From Erythrobacter donghaensis (GTDB taxonomy: Bacteria; Pseudomonadota; Alphaproteobacteria; Sphingomonadales; Sphingomonadaceae), in the NCBI RefSeq assembly GCF_002155425.1, contig NZ_MUYG01000007.1:1-64000 (forward strand): a DNA stretch of 64,000 bases. The letters are read 5' to 3'. The notes under the pieces were generated by a model, which worked only from the letters and a program-made list of their open reading frames with translations, ran no database searches and was not told the origin of the DNA. The translations under genes were made by a program, and so were the position numbers. This document shows positions 35,685 to 44,602 of the stretch, in pieces; the stretch's first letter is position 1, and every line of letters begins with the position of its first letter.

Positions 35685-36560
35685 TCAGGGCAGTGGATAT
35701 TCTGCTAGCCTGTCTCCAATGCGGCCGCCGTCGGTTTCTTGATCGAAGACCAGCCGAACCGGCTTTGCGCCGGGCCGCAGGGCCAGGCTGACGGTGCGGG
35801 TGTTGGCAGGGGGCAGAACGGCGATGCCGCGCAGAATGCCGACTTCGCTGCCCTGCTCGTCCAGCGCGCGCAGGATGCCGTACTGGCTACGCTGTCCCGT
35901 CCGTTCGAGAACGACGATAAGCGCCTCGGGATTGTCCGTTGAGCGGGTCGCCGACCGGATCGACTGGCCCCCTTCGGGCGCGCCGGTGCGCAGCAGAACG
36001 GGGATGGAAATTCGCAGGTCGAGATTGGCAGAAACAGAAACCCTGCGCTCGCCGGTTGTCTCCGTCTCCCCCGGTTCTTCAACCTCTTCGGCATTCGCGA
36101 CGAGCGGGATGGAGGAAAAGCGCAGATGGCTGCGCAGTTCGCCAGCGGGAAGATTGCGCGGAGCGCGGGCAATCACGCGCACCGATTGACGTTCGCCGGG
36201 TTGCAGGGTCACCTGTTGCGGCGAGAACCGCAGATAGGGCGCGGCGGACCAGCCGGCTTCCTCGCCCGCTTCGAGCAACCGGTAATTGCCCGCTTCATCA
36301 AGGCCCATCTCGATCAGATCGATACGATAGGTGACGGGTTCGCCGCCGGAATTGTAGAGCGTGACCGATTGCCCGCGTCCCCCCGAATCGAGGATGATGC
36401 GGGTAGGCGAAATCGCCATCCCGCCAAACGGGGAGGCCGCATCGGCCGGGACGGCATCGAAAGGCAGCGGGCCGTCTTCGGGGAGGTCCTGAGCCATGGC
36501 CATTGCAATCGGCACAGCCAGCGCGGCGAGGCCAAGCATCGCTTTATCGAGATAACTCAT
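35685..36560 (-). CDS. PapD-like periplasmic fimbrial chaperone
   Basis: A 291-residue exported chaperone that would donate a strand to subunits and deliver them to the usher. After a signal peptide (LGLAALAVPIAMAMAQ), the first Ig-like domain has MAISPTRIILDSGGRGQS and LRFSPQQVTLQPGERQSVRV, the usual PapD pattern. The second domain is recognisable by its beta-strand pattern only. It is downstream of four DUF4402 genes and directly upstream of the usher. Confidence 0.88.
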   Translation of the reverse strand: MSYLDKAMLGLAALAVPIAMAMAQDLPEDGPLPFDAVPADAASPFGGMAISPTRIILDSGGRGQSVTLYNSGGEPVTYRIDLIEMGLDEAGNYRLLEAGEEAGWSAAPYLRFSPQQVTLQPGERQSVRVIARAPRNLPAGELRSHLRFSSIPLVANAEEVEEPGETETTGERRVSVSANLDLRISIPVLLRTGAPEGGQSIRSATRSTDNPEALIVVLERTGQRSQYGILRALDEQGSEVGILRGIAVLPPANTRTVSLALRPGAKPVRLVFDQETDGGRIGDRLAEYPLP

Positions 36561-36606
36561 GGTGCGGTCTTTCTGAGCTGATCATCGCGCTCGGAAGCGG
36601 TCATGA

Positions 36607-37284
36607 TCAGTAGGACACTGTCAGAGTGATGGTGGCGATGTTTGTTTGGAACCCAGCGGCAGCAACCTCTGTGACAGTCAATTTTCCTCCAATGGCGACA
36701 TCGAAGGCACCCGATGTAGAACCAAAAGCTGACCCATCGGGACAAGTGACGACAATCGTGTCGCCGGTCGCCGAAAGCTGTATGACGCGGTTAGGGGCAT
36801 TTCGCTGAGTGGCTGCTACGTCAACGCTTGCAGACCTTCCTATTGAAAGACCTCCGCTAATGACGTTCGTTTCAACGCTGTTGAGCACTGTCACTGCTAC
36901 GGAGGGGCTACAAGTTACGGCGAACCGTGCTGGTTGAAATCGTCCCGACTGCTCGCAGTTCGAAGGTGTAGGCAGCACCGAAGAAACCAGATTGCCAGCT
37001 GAATTGACCTCTGACACGAATACCTGTGTGGCAATGATCGCCCTGATATCATACACACAAGCGTGCCCGACCTGAATCCCACTAGGGATGTTCACCCTTC
37101 CGAAGTCCAGCGCTTCTGTTCCCACAACAGCCAATGGCGGCCGCACTTCCTGAAGAACGGCGGTTACCGGCACTTGTGCACTTTCGCTGACCTGCGCCAA
37201 GGCGCCGGTGGCCCAAAACGAAATCACCGCAAAGCTAGCGATACTCAACCGCCGGATTGCAGTTAGTGTTGCCAAACGTTTCAT
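36607..37284 (-). CDS. DUF4402 fimbrial subunit-like protein (fourth)
   Basis: A 225-residue exported DUF4402 protein. The signal peptide ends at ALAQVSESA; the FGRVNIPSG strand and the C-terminal TNIATITLTVSY are shared with its neighbours. A strong ggaggg ribosome binding site precedes the ATG. The C-terminal alternating hydrophobic strand is consistent with donor-strand exchange. Closest gene to the chaperone. Confidence 0.85.
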   Translation of the reverse strand: MKRLATLTAIRRLSIASFAVISFWATGALAQVSESAQVPVTAVLQEVRPPLAVVGTEALDFGRVNIPSGIQVGHACVYDIRAIIATQVFVSEVNSAGNLVSSVLPTPSNCEQSGRFQPARFAVTCSPSVAVTVLNSVETNVISGGLSIGRSASVDVAATQRNAPNRVIQLSATGDTIVVTCPDGSAFGSTSGAFDVAIGGKLTVTEVAAAGFQTNIATITLTVSY

Positions 37285-37345
37285 GCTTCCCTCCAGGCAA
37301 GATCAGCCAGCCGCCCCGACGATTACAGGCCGGGGCGGCGAGCGA

Positions 37346-38017
37346 TCAGTAGGTTGCGGTCAGCGTGATCGTGCCGGTGCTGGTCGCAGGACTTGCGGCG
37401 GTGGCGAGATCAAGAGCCAGCCGGGCGCCGACGAGAATGTCGAGTTCACCTGCCGTGGTGCCCGATGTGAAACCATCGGGGCAGGTCGCGACGATGGTGT
37501 TGGATACCGTGGAGTTGACGAAACCATTGTTGGTTGCGCCCTTGTGAAGGGCAGCGATTTTGATCCCGTTCGATTCCACAAGGAACCCGTTATTGAGACC
37601 GGTATCCTCGATCACCGCGGTGAATGTTGTCGGTGTCGCGGCGCTGCAACTGACCGCGAAGCGTGCCGGGTCGAAAGAACCGGATGCATCGCAATTCGAC
37701 GGTGTCGGCAGAACAGAGTCAATTACATTGAAAGAGGTATCGGTTTCATAAACCACCCGCGTCGGACTTCCGTTTGCGGGGACATCATAGACACAGAAGC
37801 GCTGGCTGACGACGCCGTTGGGAATATTGAGGCTGCCGAACTCGAGGTCGCTGGTGCCGGTCACCGAAAGCGGGGGTGTGACTTCAAGAAGCTCGGCATT
37901 TGCATTGACGGTCGCGCTGTCGCTGACCTGCGCCACGGCGGGCGCAGCCGAGAATGCGAAGAATGCCGCGATGGCACCGAGTATTCCGCTGCGGGTCATG
38001 AATGGACGAAAGTTCAT
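37346..38017 (-). CDS. DUF4402 fimbrial subunit-like protein (third)
   Basis: A 223-residue exported protein with the signal peptide ending at AVAQVSDSA, the FGSLNIPNG strand, a Cys pair pattern (RFCVYDV, NCDASGSF, ATCPDG) and the end STGTITLTATY. Related to the genes on both sides, evidently by tandem duplication and divergence. An aggag site lies upstream. Confidence 0.85.
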   Translation of the reverse strand: MNFRPFMTRSGILGAIAAFFAFSAAPAVAQVSDSATVNANAELLEVTPPLSVTGTSDLEFGSLNIPNGVVSQRFCVYDVPANGSPTRVVYETDTSFNVIDSVLPTPSNCDASGSFDPARFAVSCSAATPTTFTAVIEDTGLNNGFLVESNGIKIAALHKGATNNGFVNSTVSNTIVATCPDGFTSGTTAGELDILVGARLALDLATAASPATSTGTITLTATY

Positions 38018-38120
38018 TTCACTGTGCTCCTGATTCTGGATCTACGATTGGTTGTGCGAACCCGTCGGTTTTGTGGGCAGAGGGGAGGGAGCTGCGCGCT
38101 GCGCAGGCATTGGGCTGTGC

Positions 38121-38810
38121 CTAGTAGCTGGCCGTAAGGGTGAGCGTCGAAAGGGTGAGATTGCCCTGTGCGATAGCCTCTACGCCGACCGTCAGCCGCC
38201 CACCCAACACGACATCGAATTCACCAGCCGTCTGGCCGGTCTCGTTGCCCTCCGGACAAGTCACGGCGAGGGTCTGATCGAATGCGCTTGCGAACCCGCT
38301 GCCAGTTTCACCGCGATTCAACGCGACAATATTCTCATCGTTCGACAGCGTGAAAACCACACCAGGCGTGAGGGACAAGGCGGTCTCGTCGAATTCATAA
38401 AGCAAAAATGTCGGGGTCGCCGGGTTACAGGAAACCTCAAAGCGTGCGGGCGAAAACGATCCGGAGTTATCGCAATTCGACGGAGTGGGAGGCAAGGAAT
38501 CGATGACCTGACCATTGCTGATGTCGACTTCCTCAATTGTCATTGTGGCCGAGCCGTTTGCCGCGATATCGTATTGGCAACTACGCGCATCGCGGGATCG
38601 ATTGGGAATTCTGACTGTTCCGAAATTCAGGGCATTGATGCCTGTCACTGTCAGCGGCAGCGCCGATTCTTCAAGTGTCGCTATCGCATCGACGCTGGCG
38701 TTGTCGCTGACTTGCGCCAAAACTGGTGATGCTGACACGGCTGTGATCAGCACAAATGCCAAGGCGGGCTTAAGCAGTGGGATTCCGCGAGCTTCTGCTA
38801 TCGGTACCAT
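38121..38810 (-). CDS. DUF4402 fimbrial subunit-like protein (second)
   Basis: A DUF4402 protein of 229 residues with a signal peptide ending at VLAQVSDNASVDA, the FGTVRIPNRS strand and end STLTLTASY. I chose ATG 38810 with gagggag upstream over a TTG at 38828 that overlaps the stop of the preceding gene. Same cysteine layout as the neighbours. Confidence 0.82.
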   Translation of the reverse strand: MVPIAEARGIPLLKPALAFVLITAVSASPVLAQVSDNASVDAIATLEESALPLTVTGINALNFGTVRIPNRSRDARSCQYDIAANGSATMTIEEVDISNGQVIDSLPPTPSNCDNSGSFSPARFEVSCNPATPTFLLYEFDETALSLTPGVVFTLSNDENIVALNRGETGSGFASAFDQTLAVTCPEGNETGQTAGEFDVVLGGRLTVGVEAIAQGNLTLSTLTLTASY

Positions 38811-38824
38811 TCGAACAAACTCCC

Positions 38825-39436
38825 TCAATTGTAGGCGATCTCCAGCCGGATCGATCCGACCGGGCCGGAAAACTGATGGGGGGCCTCGGGCCGCAGTTCG
38901 ATGACGCCGCCTGCCTTGACGACACTCATTCCGTCGGCGTCGCAGGGGCGCACCTGATAGGCGCTGCCGGGGGCTGCTCCGTCGATCGCCATCGTTTCGG
39001 GAGCGGCATCGAAGGCCGCGCCCGCAGGCGCCGCGTCCGTGTAAATCAGCTGAAACTGCACCAGCGAATTTGCAGCACAGGTCAGCGCAAATTCTGCGGG
39101 CAAGGCGTCACCGCCCAAGAACTGGCACAGCCCGCCACTGGTCGAACGCTTGGAGTCCGGCCCGAGCACATAGAGACACGAACCGGTGACGGGGATCGCG
39201 AGCGTCCCGAAGTCGAGCGGCTGGGCAGCAGCGATCGACAGTGGTTGCATAAAAGTGGCACCGGCCCCGGTTTCGGCCTCCTCGGCCGAGCCGGAAGCCG
39301 CACAGGCAAAAGCGCCGGCCCCCAGACACACGGCAGCGATCGGCCGAGGCCAAGTCCGGGCCGGGCCGGGACTGCCGCCGCGCCGCCCGTGTTGCAGGCA
39401 GTGTCGCGGGCCGAAAGTGATATTTGATTCCCCCAT
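38825..39436 (-). CDS. DUF4402-like fimbrial protein (first of operon)
   Basis: A 203-residue exported protein, more divergent than the other three. It has a long basic N-terminus before the hydrophobic AAVCLGAGAFACAASG, then PLDFGTLAIPVTGSCLY, FALTCAANS and the C-terminal GSIRLEIAYN. The start at 39436 lacks a good ribosome binding site, so a later start is possible. As first gene of the operon and least similar, it may be a tip or minor subunit (inference). Confidence 0.72.
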   Translation of the reverse strand: MGESNITFGPRHCLQHGRRGGSPGPARTWPRPIAAVCLGAGAFACAASGSAEEAETGAGATFMQPLSIAAAQPLDFGTLAIPVTGSCLYVLGPDSKRSTSGGLCQFLGGDALPAEFALTCAANSLVQFQLIYTDAAPAGAAFDAAPETMAIDGAAPGSAYQVRPCDADGMSVVKAGGVIELRPEAPHQFSGPVGSIRLEIAYN

Positions 39437-39591
39437 ACGCTACATCACGTAGTCCGGGCAGAAATCCGGCCAGAAAAATGGATCGGGCAAAGATTCCTGG
39501 TGCAACGCAGAGGTCGTCGCGCGGACCGAAGGTTTGCGTCACAACGCGCAAGGCATTGATTTGCGACCGGGGCAACCGCTATTCCGGCCCC

Positions 39592-40137
39592 ATGGAGCAA
39601 GCGGAACCCGATCGCCCCGAAAACGACGAAGCGCGTGACGCGGTTCTGGCCGACAAGCTGGTTGTCGCCTTCCATGACGAACTGATTGAAATCGCTCGAT
39701 CACGCCGGAGACGGCACGCCCCTCAGAACACGCTGGTCACTCTGGAAATCCTGCATGAAGCCTATCTCAAGCTGGACAACGGATATGAATTTTCCTCCAC
39801 GCGCCACTTTCTCGCGGTCGCTTCGATGGCGATGCGTCAGGTCATCGTCGATCAGGCCCGCCAGCGACTAGCCGCGAAACGGCAGGTGCCCGATGAACTG
39901 CCCGAGGCCGACGACGGTGACCAGTCCGAGCGGATCGTGGAAATCTCCCTGCTCCTCGACAGGATGGCCGCCGTCAACAAGCGCTGGCGGCAAGTGGTCG
40001 ATGCGCGTTACTTTGGCGGGATGACCGATCAGGAGGCCGCATTCCTGCTGGCGATTTCGGAACGAACCGTTCGGCGCGAATGGAATGATGCGCGTCGCTG
40101 GCTTGCAACCCAGCTCGGCATGGAAAACCTTTCATGA
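39592..40137 (+). CDS. ECF sigma factor, TIGR02999-like
   Basis: A 181-residue extracytoplasmic-function sigma factor with region 2 (LEILHEAYLKLDNGYEFSST, FLAVASMAMRQVIVDQARQR) and region 4 (YFGGMTDQEAAFLLAISERT). This type is often encoded beside Ser/Thr kinases rather than anti-sigma factors, and its partner kinase is the convergent neighbour. No zinc-binding anti-sigma gene is present. It is divergent from the fimbrial operon with 155 bp between, so it may drive that operon. Its TGA lies in the palindrome TCATGA shared with the kinase stop. Confidence 0.9.
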   Translation: MEQAEPDRPENDEARDAVLADKLVVAFHDELIEIARSRRRRHAPQNTLVTLEILHEAYLKLDNGYEFSSTRHFLAVASMAMRQVIVDQARQRLAAKRQVPDELPEADDGDQSERIVEISLLLDRMAAVNKRWRQVVDARYFGGMTDQEAAFLLAISERTVRREWNDARRWLATQLGMENLS

Positions 40138-42441
40138 TCCCAGAAGGCGCTGCGCCTCTGCGCCGATCCGGTCTCCCGCCGCGCCGCTTTCCTTCGCCAG
40201 CGCCGCAGCCTTGCGCAGCATCGCCTTCGCCTCTCGCGGCGTGTTCCGGGCGATAAGCACCTTGGCAAAGCTGAGGTGATACACCGCGCGCAGCAACGCC
40301 GGATCGCCCATCGTGCTCAGATAGCGATCCACAGCGCGCAGCTTTTCGCGAGGATCGGCCCCGTTTGATCGGGCCAGCGCCTCCGCCTGACCGAGCAGCA
40401 CGGCGATGTGCAGGGGCGTGCCCTCCCCCGAATATTCGAGCGCCAGTTTCTCCGCATAGGCAAATTCTTCGAGCGCATCGTCGACCTTGCCTGTCGCAAG
40501 CAGCGCCTTGCCATAGTTCGAATGCAACGCGCCGGTTGCGGCAGAGGGGCCGAACAGACGATCCCGCAGTTCGACCGCGCGCGCATATTGCTCGGCGGCG
40601 CGGTCAGGCTTGTTCTGGAAGAGATAGACGCTGGCGATGTTGTTGAGGGTGTTTAGGGCATCGAAACCGCTCGAAAGGCCAATCTCGCGCCAGATTGCAT
40701 CCGCTTTCTGGAAGGCAACCTCGGCTTCATCGAGCCGGTTCATGGCCGCAAGGCTTGTGCCGATGTTGTTGTAGAATGCCCCGGCACGCTGGTTCCGGTC
40801 GCCATATTGCCCGATATGTTCGGCCAGCGTCGACTGCAGCAACGCGAGCGCCGCGTCCGGATCTTCACCGCGCAACAATTGTGCTTCGAGCGATCGGCTG
40901 TCGAGCAGTCGTGTCGACCATCGCCCCGAATCCCTGCGCCAGAAACGCTGCGCCTCAAGCAGCAGTTCTTCCGCTTCCGCGAACTCGCCTTGCCGAACGA
41001 GCGACCGGGCTGCGTTGTACTGCGCCTGTGCGAGGATTTCGGGCTGAATTTCGCCAGAGCGCTCAATGACTTTTCCAAGAGTGACAAGCGCGCCCTTGTC
41101 GTCGGAAAGGTTGTATTGCAATTCGCCAAGAGCCTGAAGCAAAGCCGCGAATTCCGATGGCGAGCGATCGAAACGCTCACCCATGGTCTCTGCCGCCGCG
41201 GAAATGCCCGATACGGTTGCTCCCCCGCCGGCCTGCAACGTCAGGTCGGACAACAGGAAATAGGCGGACTCGCGGATGACGTCGCTGCGCTGCTCCTCGG
41301 CGAGCGCGAGATTCCTGGCATCGACCGCCTCGCGCATCTGCCAGATGCTCACGGACAAAGCGACGGTGAGGGCGATGAACGCGAGCAAGACCGCCGATGT
41401 GGCAAGCCAATGCCGCCTCAGGAACAGGCCGGAGCGATAGAGTGAGCCGGTCTCGCGCGCGGACACAGGTTGCTTCGTCTGCCAGTTGATCAGGTCCTCC
41501 GCCAGAGCATCGGCCGAAGCGTAGCGTTGCGATGGTTCCGCCTGTGTCGCCTTGCGCAGGATCGCGGTCAGGTCCTTGTCGCCAATTTCCTCCGCCCTGA
41601 TCGTGACCGAACCACCGGCTTCACGCTCGGGCAGCTTGCCCGCAAGCAAGAGGTGGCCGAGTATCCCGACCTGAAAGATGTCCGTGGCCACTGTCAGCGA
41701 TCCGCCATCGAGCTGTTCGGGTGCCGCTGTGGCAAGGGTCAGCGCCCGGATCGTGCCTTGCACGCCGTCGGAAGCATGGGACGGCATGAGCACGGCTATG
41801 CCGAAATCGATCAGCTTGAGTTGCCCCTCCGTATTGATGAGGACATTGGACGCCTTGATATCCAGATGCAGCACAAGCCGGCCATGGGCATGGGCCAAGG
41901 CGCTGCAAAGATCGACCAGCAGCGATGTCCGGGCCTGTCTGTCAGTCGCATTGGCCGTGCACCATTGGTCGATGGGCTGGCCTTCGACATAGTCGATCAC
42001 CATGAATGCGCGACCATCTTCCGTATCCCCGCCATCGACGATCCGGGCTATGTGCGGATGCTCCAACTGGGCAAGACGTTGACGCTCCTCGGCAAAGTGC
42101 GTCCGCAATATCGGGTTGCGCGATGCAAGCAGTTTGAGTGCCGCGAGCTGCCGATAGGTGCCGTCGTCGCGCTCGACGAGCCAGACCTGCCCCATCCCGC
42201 CCCGGCCCAGCAGCGATATTCTGCGCCACGGTCCAACGCGTGGCGGGATGTCGAGCAACGCCTCCTCATACGCGGTGCCATCGTCCACCGACACGCCGGT
42301 GGCCATGAAGTTCGTGAGGCCCGAGCCCCCCGCTTCCGGCGGCGAATCCGTGGATTGAAGCGGGATGCGAGAATCTCGACCGTTCCCCGCGCTCGGCGAA
42401 TGCTGTCCCTTTCCAAAAAGACCCAGCCACTTCTTCGCCAT
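40132..42441 (-). CDS. Transmembrane Ser/Thr protein kinase with TPR-like region
   Basis: A 769-residue Hanks-type kinase. The Gly-rich loop ISLLGRGGMGQVWLV, a Lys in AALKLL, the catalytic HLDIKASN and the LIDFG motif are visible, then a single membrane helix (about 355-375). A long outer helical region (about 390-769) holds several TPR-like units such as FYNNIGTSLAAMNRLDEAE. The helix and repeat domain suggest sensing outside the membrane and signalling inward. Encoded convergently with the ECF sigma factor it probably controls. The catalytic residues are intact. Confidence 0.92.
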   Translation of the reverse strand: MAKKWLGLFGKGQHSPSAGNGRDSRIPLQSTDSPPEAGGSGLTNFMATGVSVDDGTAYEEALLDIPPRVGPWRRISLLGRGGMGQVWLVERDDGTYRQLAALKLLASRNPILRTHFAEERQRLAQLEHPHIARIVDGGDTEDGRAFMVIDYVEGQPIDQWCTANATDRQARTSLLVDLCSALAHAHGRLVLHLDIKASNVLINTEGQLKLIDFGIAVLMPSHASDGVQGTIRALTLATAAPEQLDGGSLTVATDIFQVGILGHLLLAGKLPEREAGGSVTIRAEEIGDKDLTAILRKATQAEPSQRYASADALAEDLINWQTKQPVSARETGSLYRSGLFLRRHWLATSAVLLAFIALTVALSVSIWQMREAVDARNLALAEEQRSDVIRESAYFLLSDLTLQAGGGATVSGISAAAETMGERFDRSPSEFAALLQALGELQYNLSDDKGALVTLGKVIERSGEIQPEILAQAQYNAARSLVRQGEFAEAEELLLEAQRFWRRDSGRWSTRLLDSRSLEAQLLRGEDPDAALALLQSTLAEHIGQYGDRNQRAGAFYNNIGTSLAAMNRLDEAEVAFQKADAIWREIGLSSGFDALNTLNNIASVYLFQNKPDRAAEQYARAVELRDRLFGPSAATGALHSNYGKALLATGKVDDALEEFAYAEKLALEYSGEGTPLHIAVLLGQAEALARSNGADPREKLRAVDRYLSTMGDPALLRAVYHLSFAKVLIARNTPREAKAMLRKAAALAKESGAAGDRIGAEAQRLLGS

Positions 42442-42689
42442 TCTTCCACCCCGCGCAAAGCCTACTGGGGAAGTTGCCCGAAGAAACAGGCCGTAAGTGT
42501 AGATCGCGCTCTACCCGGAGCGATCCAGCCGCAAGCGAGCCCCCAGACATTCACCGCTCACGCTGACTTCGAACCGTATCGAATCGCGCTGCGTTTTCCA
42601 GACGATTCGAACTTCCACGTGGACCCGCCCTTCGCAGTCGCAGGGCGAGGGCAATGGCGGATGCTCGAGACCGATCGTCGTCCCTCGCC

Positions 42690-43493
42690 TTACAGCCAGC
42701 CTGCCGCCCAGGCGATCGCGACGGCGGCGGGGACCAGCAGCGCCTGTGCCAGCAGTGTGCCGGCGAGACGGCTGAGCGAGACCCAGATCATCGCGCGGCG
42801 GAAGGTCGCCTCGCTCACGCTGCCGTCGACCACATCGTCGGTCAGCGCCGAGATCTGCGGGTCGATCAGCGCGAACAGCAAGATCGTGGCAAAGCCGTTG
42901 ACGATCGCGGTCATCTGCGAGGCGGTGACGCGGAATTCGGGGACGAGGTAGCCCGCATAAAGCGAGGCGAGCACGCCCACCGCCAGCAGGCCCTGCGCAG
43001 CGGCATTCGCGATCAGCACCGGCCAGCTTACACCGCGCGGTCCCTTGAGCGATCGCAGCGTCTCCGCTTTCGGCAACGCGACCGAATCCCGGATCGTATG
43101 CAGCCCCGCCGGTGTGACACTCCGCAGCAGCAGCAGCGTTGTCGAACGCCGGGCCTGAAAGAAGCTGATCCCGGCCGCGAACAGCCGCTGCCCGGTCGGC
43201 ACCAGCGCGATGCCGAGCGCCACGGCGAGCGCGGCGGACAGCAGCACCAGCCGCAGATCCCACAGCAATGCCTCGCCTCCACTTTCGGCCAGCGCGGTCT
43301 CGATCCGCTTGGCGAGAAAGGGGCCGAGAAAGCCGTTCGAGGTGCGGCTGACCAACAGCAGCACGTTGAACAGCGCGAAAGAGAGTGCGATGCGCCCGGT
43401 GCGCACTCCCGCGATCCGCGCGGCATAGGCGAGCGCGCCGATCAGGTTGATGACCGCGGTCAGCCCGCAGATCAGAAGCAGTTCGGTGTCCAT
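42690..43493 (-). CDS. Amj family lipid II flippase homologue
   Basis: A 267-residue multi-spanning membrane protein of the Amj family, which can replace MurJ as lipid II flippase in Bacillus. The N-terminal block LAYAARIAGVRTGRIALSFA with FNVLLLVSRTSNGF is typical. About eight helices. It follows a TauE-like exporter in what may be one operon. Whether it flips lipid II here is inference from the family. Confidence 0.82.
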   Translation of the reverse strand: MDTELLLICGLTAVINLIGALAYAARIAGVRTGRIALSFALFNVLLLVSRTSNGFLGPFLAKRIETALAESGGEALLWDLRLVLLSAALAVALGIALVPTGQRLFAAGISFFQARRSTTLLLLRSVTPAGLHTIRDSVALPKAETLRSLKGPRGVSWPVLIANAAAQGLLAVGVLASLYAGYLVPEFRVTASQMTAIVNGFATILLFALIDPQISALTDDVVDGSVSEATFRRAMIWVSLSRLAGTLLAQALLVPAAVAIAWAAGWL

Positions 43494-43520
43494 GGCACGG
43501 CGTTCCCGGGTGATGCGCGA

Positions 43521-44294
43521 TCAGATGATCGGCCATGCCTTGTAGATGCTGTAGCTGCTGGTGGCGATCAGCACGATCGCGACAGCCAGCAAGAGCACGC
43601 GCGGCCGCACCCGGCTGGCGAGGATCGCGCCGAACGGCGCCGCAACGACGCCGCCGATGATCAGGCCGACCGTGGCCAGCGTGAAGGCGGCAAAGCCGAG
43701 CGTGGCGATAAAGGTGATCGAGATCGACAGGGTCAGCAGGAACTCGGCGGAATTGACCGTGCCGATGATCTTCCGCGGATCGCCGCCCTGGATCAGCAGA
43801 TTGCTCGTCACCACCGGCCCCCATCCGCCCCCGCCTGCCGCATCGAGAAAGCCTCCGACCACGGCCAGCGGGCGGGTGTAGCGCGGATCCTCGAAGCGCG
43901 GCTGCGACAGGCGGATCGCCCTCCACAGCAGGTAGAACCCGATCCCCGTCAGATAGATCATCACGAAGGGCCGCGCGGCCGTGGCATCGATGCTCGACAG
44001 GACATAGGTCCCCGCCACGCCGCCCAGCACGCCGAAGGGAACCAGCCGCTTGAACAGCCCCCAGTCGACATTGCGGTGCCAGATATGGCTCGCCCCCGAT
44101 GCGCCGGTGGTGAACAGCTCGACCAGATGGACGCTGGCCGAGGCGGCGGCGGGCGGGATGCCCAGCGCGCTGACCAGCAGGGTCTGGGTGATGACCCCGA
44201 AAGCCATGCCCAGCGCGCCGTCGATCATCTGCGCGGCCATGCCGATGGCGATGAAGGGAGCGATGTCGATCAGGAGCGGCACGATATCAGGCAT
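43521..44294 (-). CDS. TauE/SafE family sulfite exporter-like permease
   Basis: A 257-residue membrane protein with about eight helices. The TauE/SafE repeats are seen in QMIDGALGMAFGVITQTLLV and GGFLDAAGGGGWGPVVTSNL. An organosulfur or sulfite export role is possible: the Rrf2 regulator upstream has an Fe-S-type cysteine pattern. It lies 30 bp after a small ORF and 27 bp before the Amj-like gene. Confidence 0.9.
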   Translation of the reverse strand: MPDIVPLLIDIAPFIAIGMAAQMIDGALGMAFGVITQTLLVSALGIPPAAASASVHLVELFTTGASGASHIWHRNVDWGLFKRLVPFGVLGGVAGTYVLSSIDATAARPFVMIYLTGIGFYLLWRAIRLSQPRFEDPRYTRPLAVVGGFLDAAGGGGWGPVVTSNLLIQGGDPRKIIGTVNSAEFLLTLSISITFIATLGFAAFTLATVGLIIGGVVAAPFGAILASRVRPRVLLLAVAIVLIATSSYSIYKAWPII

Positions 44295-44324
44295 GAGGCA
44301 GGTCCTCTCTGCGCAAGAGCAGGG

Positions 44325-44447
44325 TTAGAACACGTCCGACGAGCGGCTGCGCCGAATGCGGGGTCGGACATCGCGCCCCTCGCCGACAAGCGCCGACGCC
44401 TCGGGCAGCAGGCCGCCCGTGGAATAGTGTTTCTCTGCATAGTCCAT
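44325..44447 (-). CDS. Small ORF upstream of the TauE-like gene, possible leader peptide
   Basis: A 40-codon frame beginning MDYAEKHYSTGGLLPEASAL with a basic Arg/Ser-rich end. A weak aaagg lies upstream. It precedes the exporter gene closely and follows a promoter-like AT-rich stretch (around 44490-44520). It could be a real small protein, a regulatory leader or nothing; I do not recognise it. Confidence 0.4.
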   Translation of the reverse strand: MDYAEKHYSTGGLLPEASALVGEGRDVRPRIRRSRSSDVF

Positions 44448-44602
44448 GGAAGGGCCTTTCGTTGCGCGGAGCCTGTGCGCAGCGACGGAATTAAACTCAA
44501 GTGATTTGATTGACAATAGGCTTCGCGCAAGGATTTGCGATGCTGCGCCGAAAGGTGGGCTGTGTGCGCCGGGACGCTGCGACGGCACCGGCGATGGGGC
44601 GG

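Noticed and set aside
42654..44504. A 616-codon plus-strand frame across the Amj and TauE genes
   Set aside because: Gln/Arg/Asp-rich antisense artefact; both minus-strand membrane proteins are recognisable.
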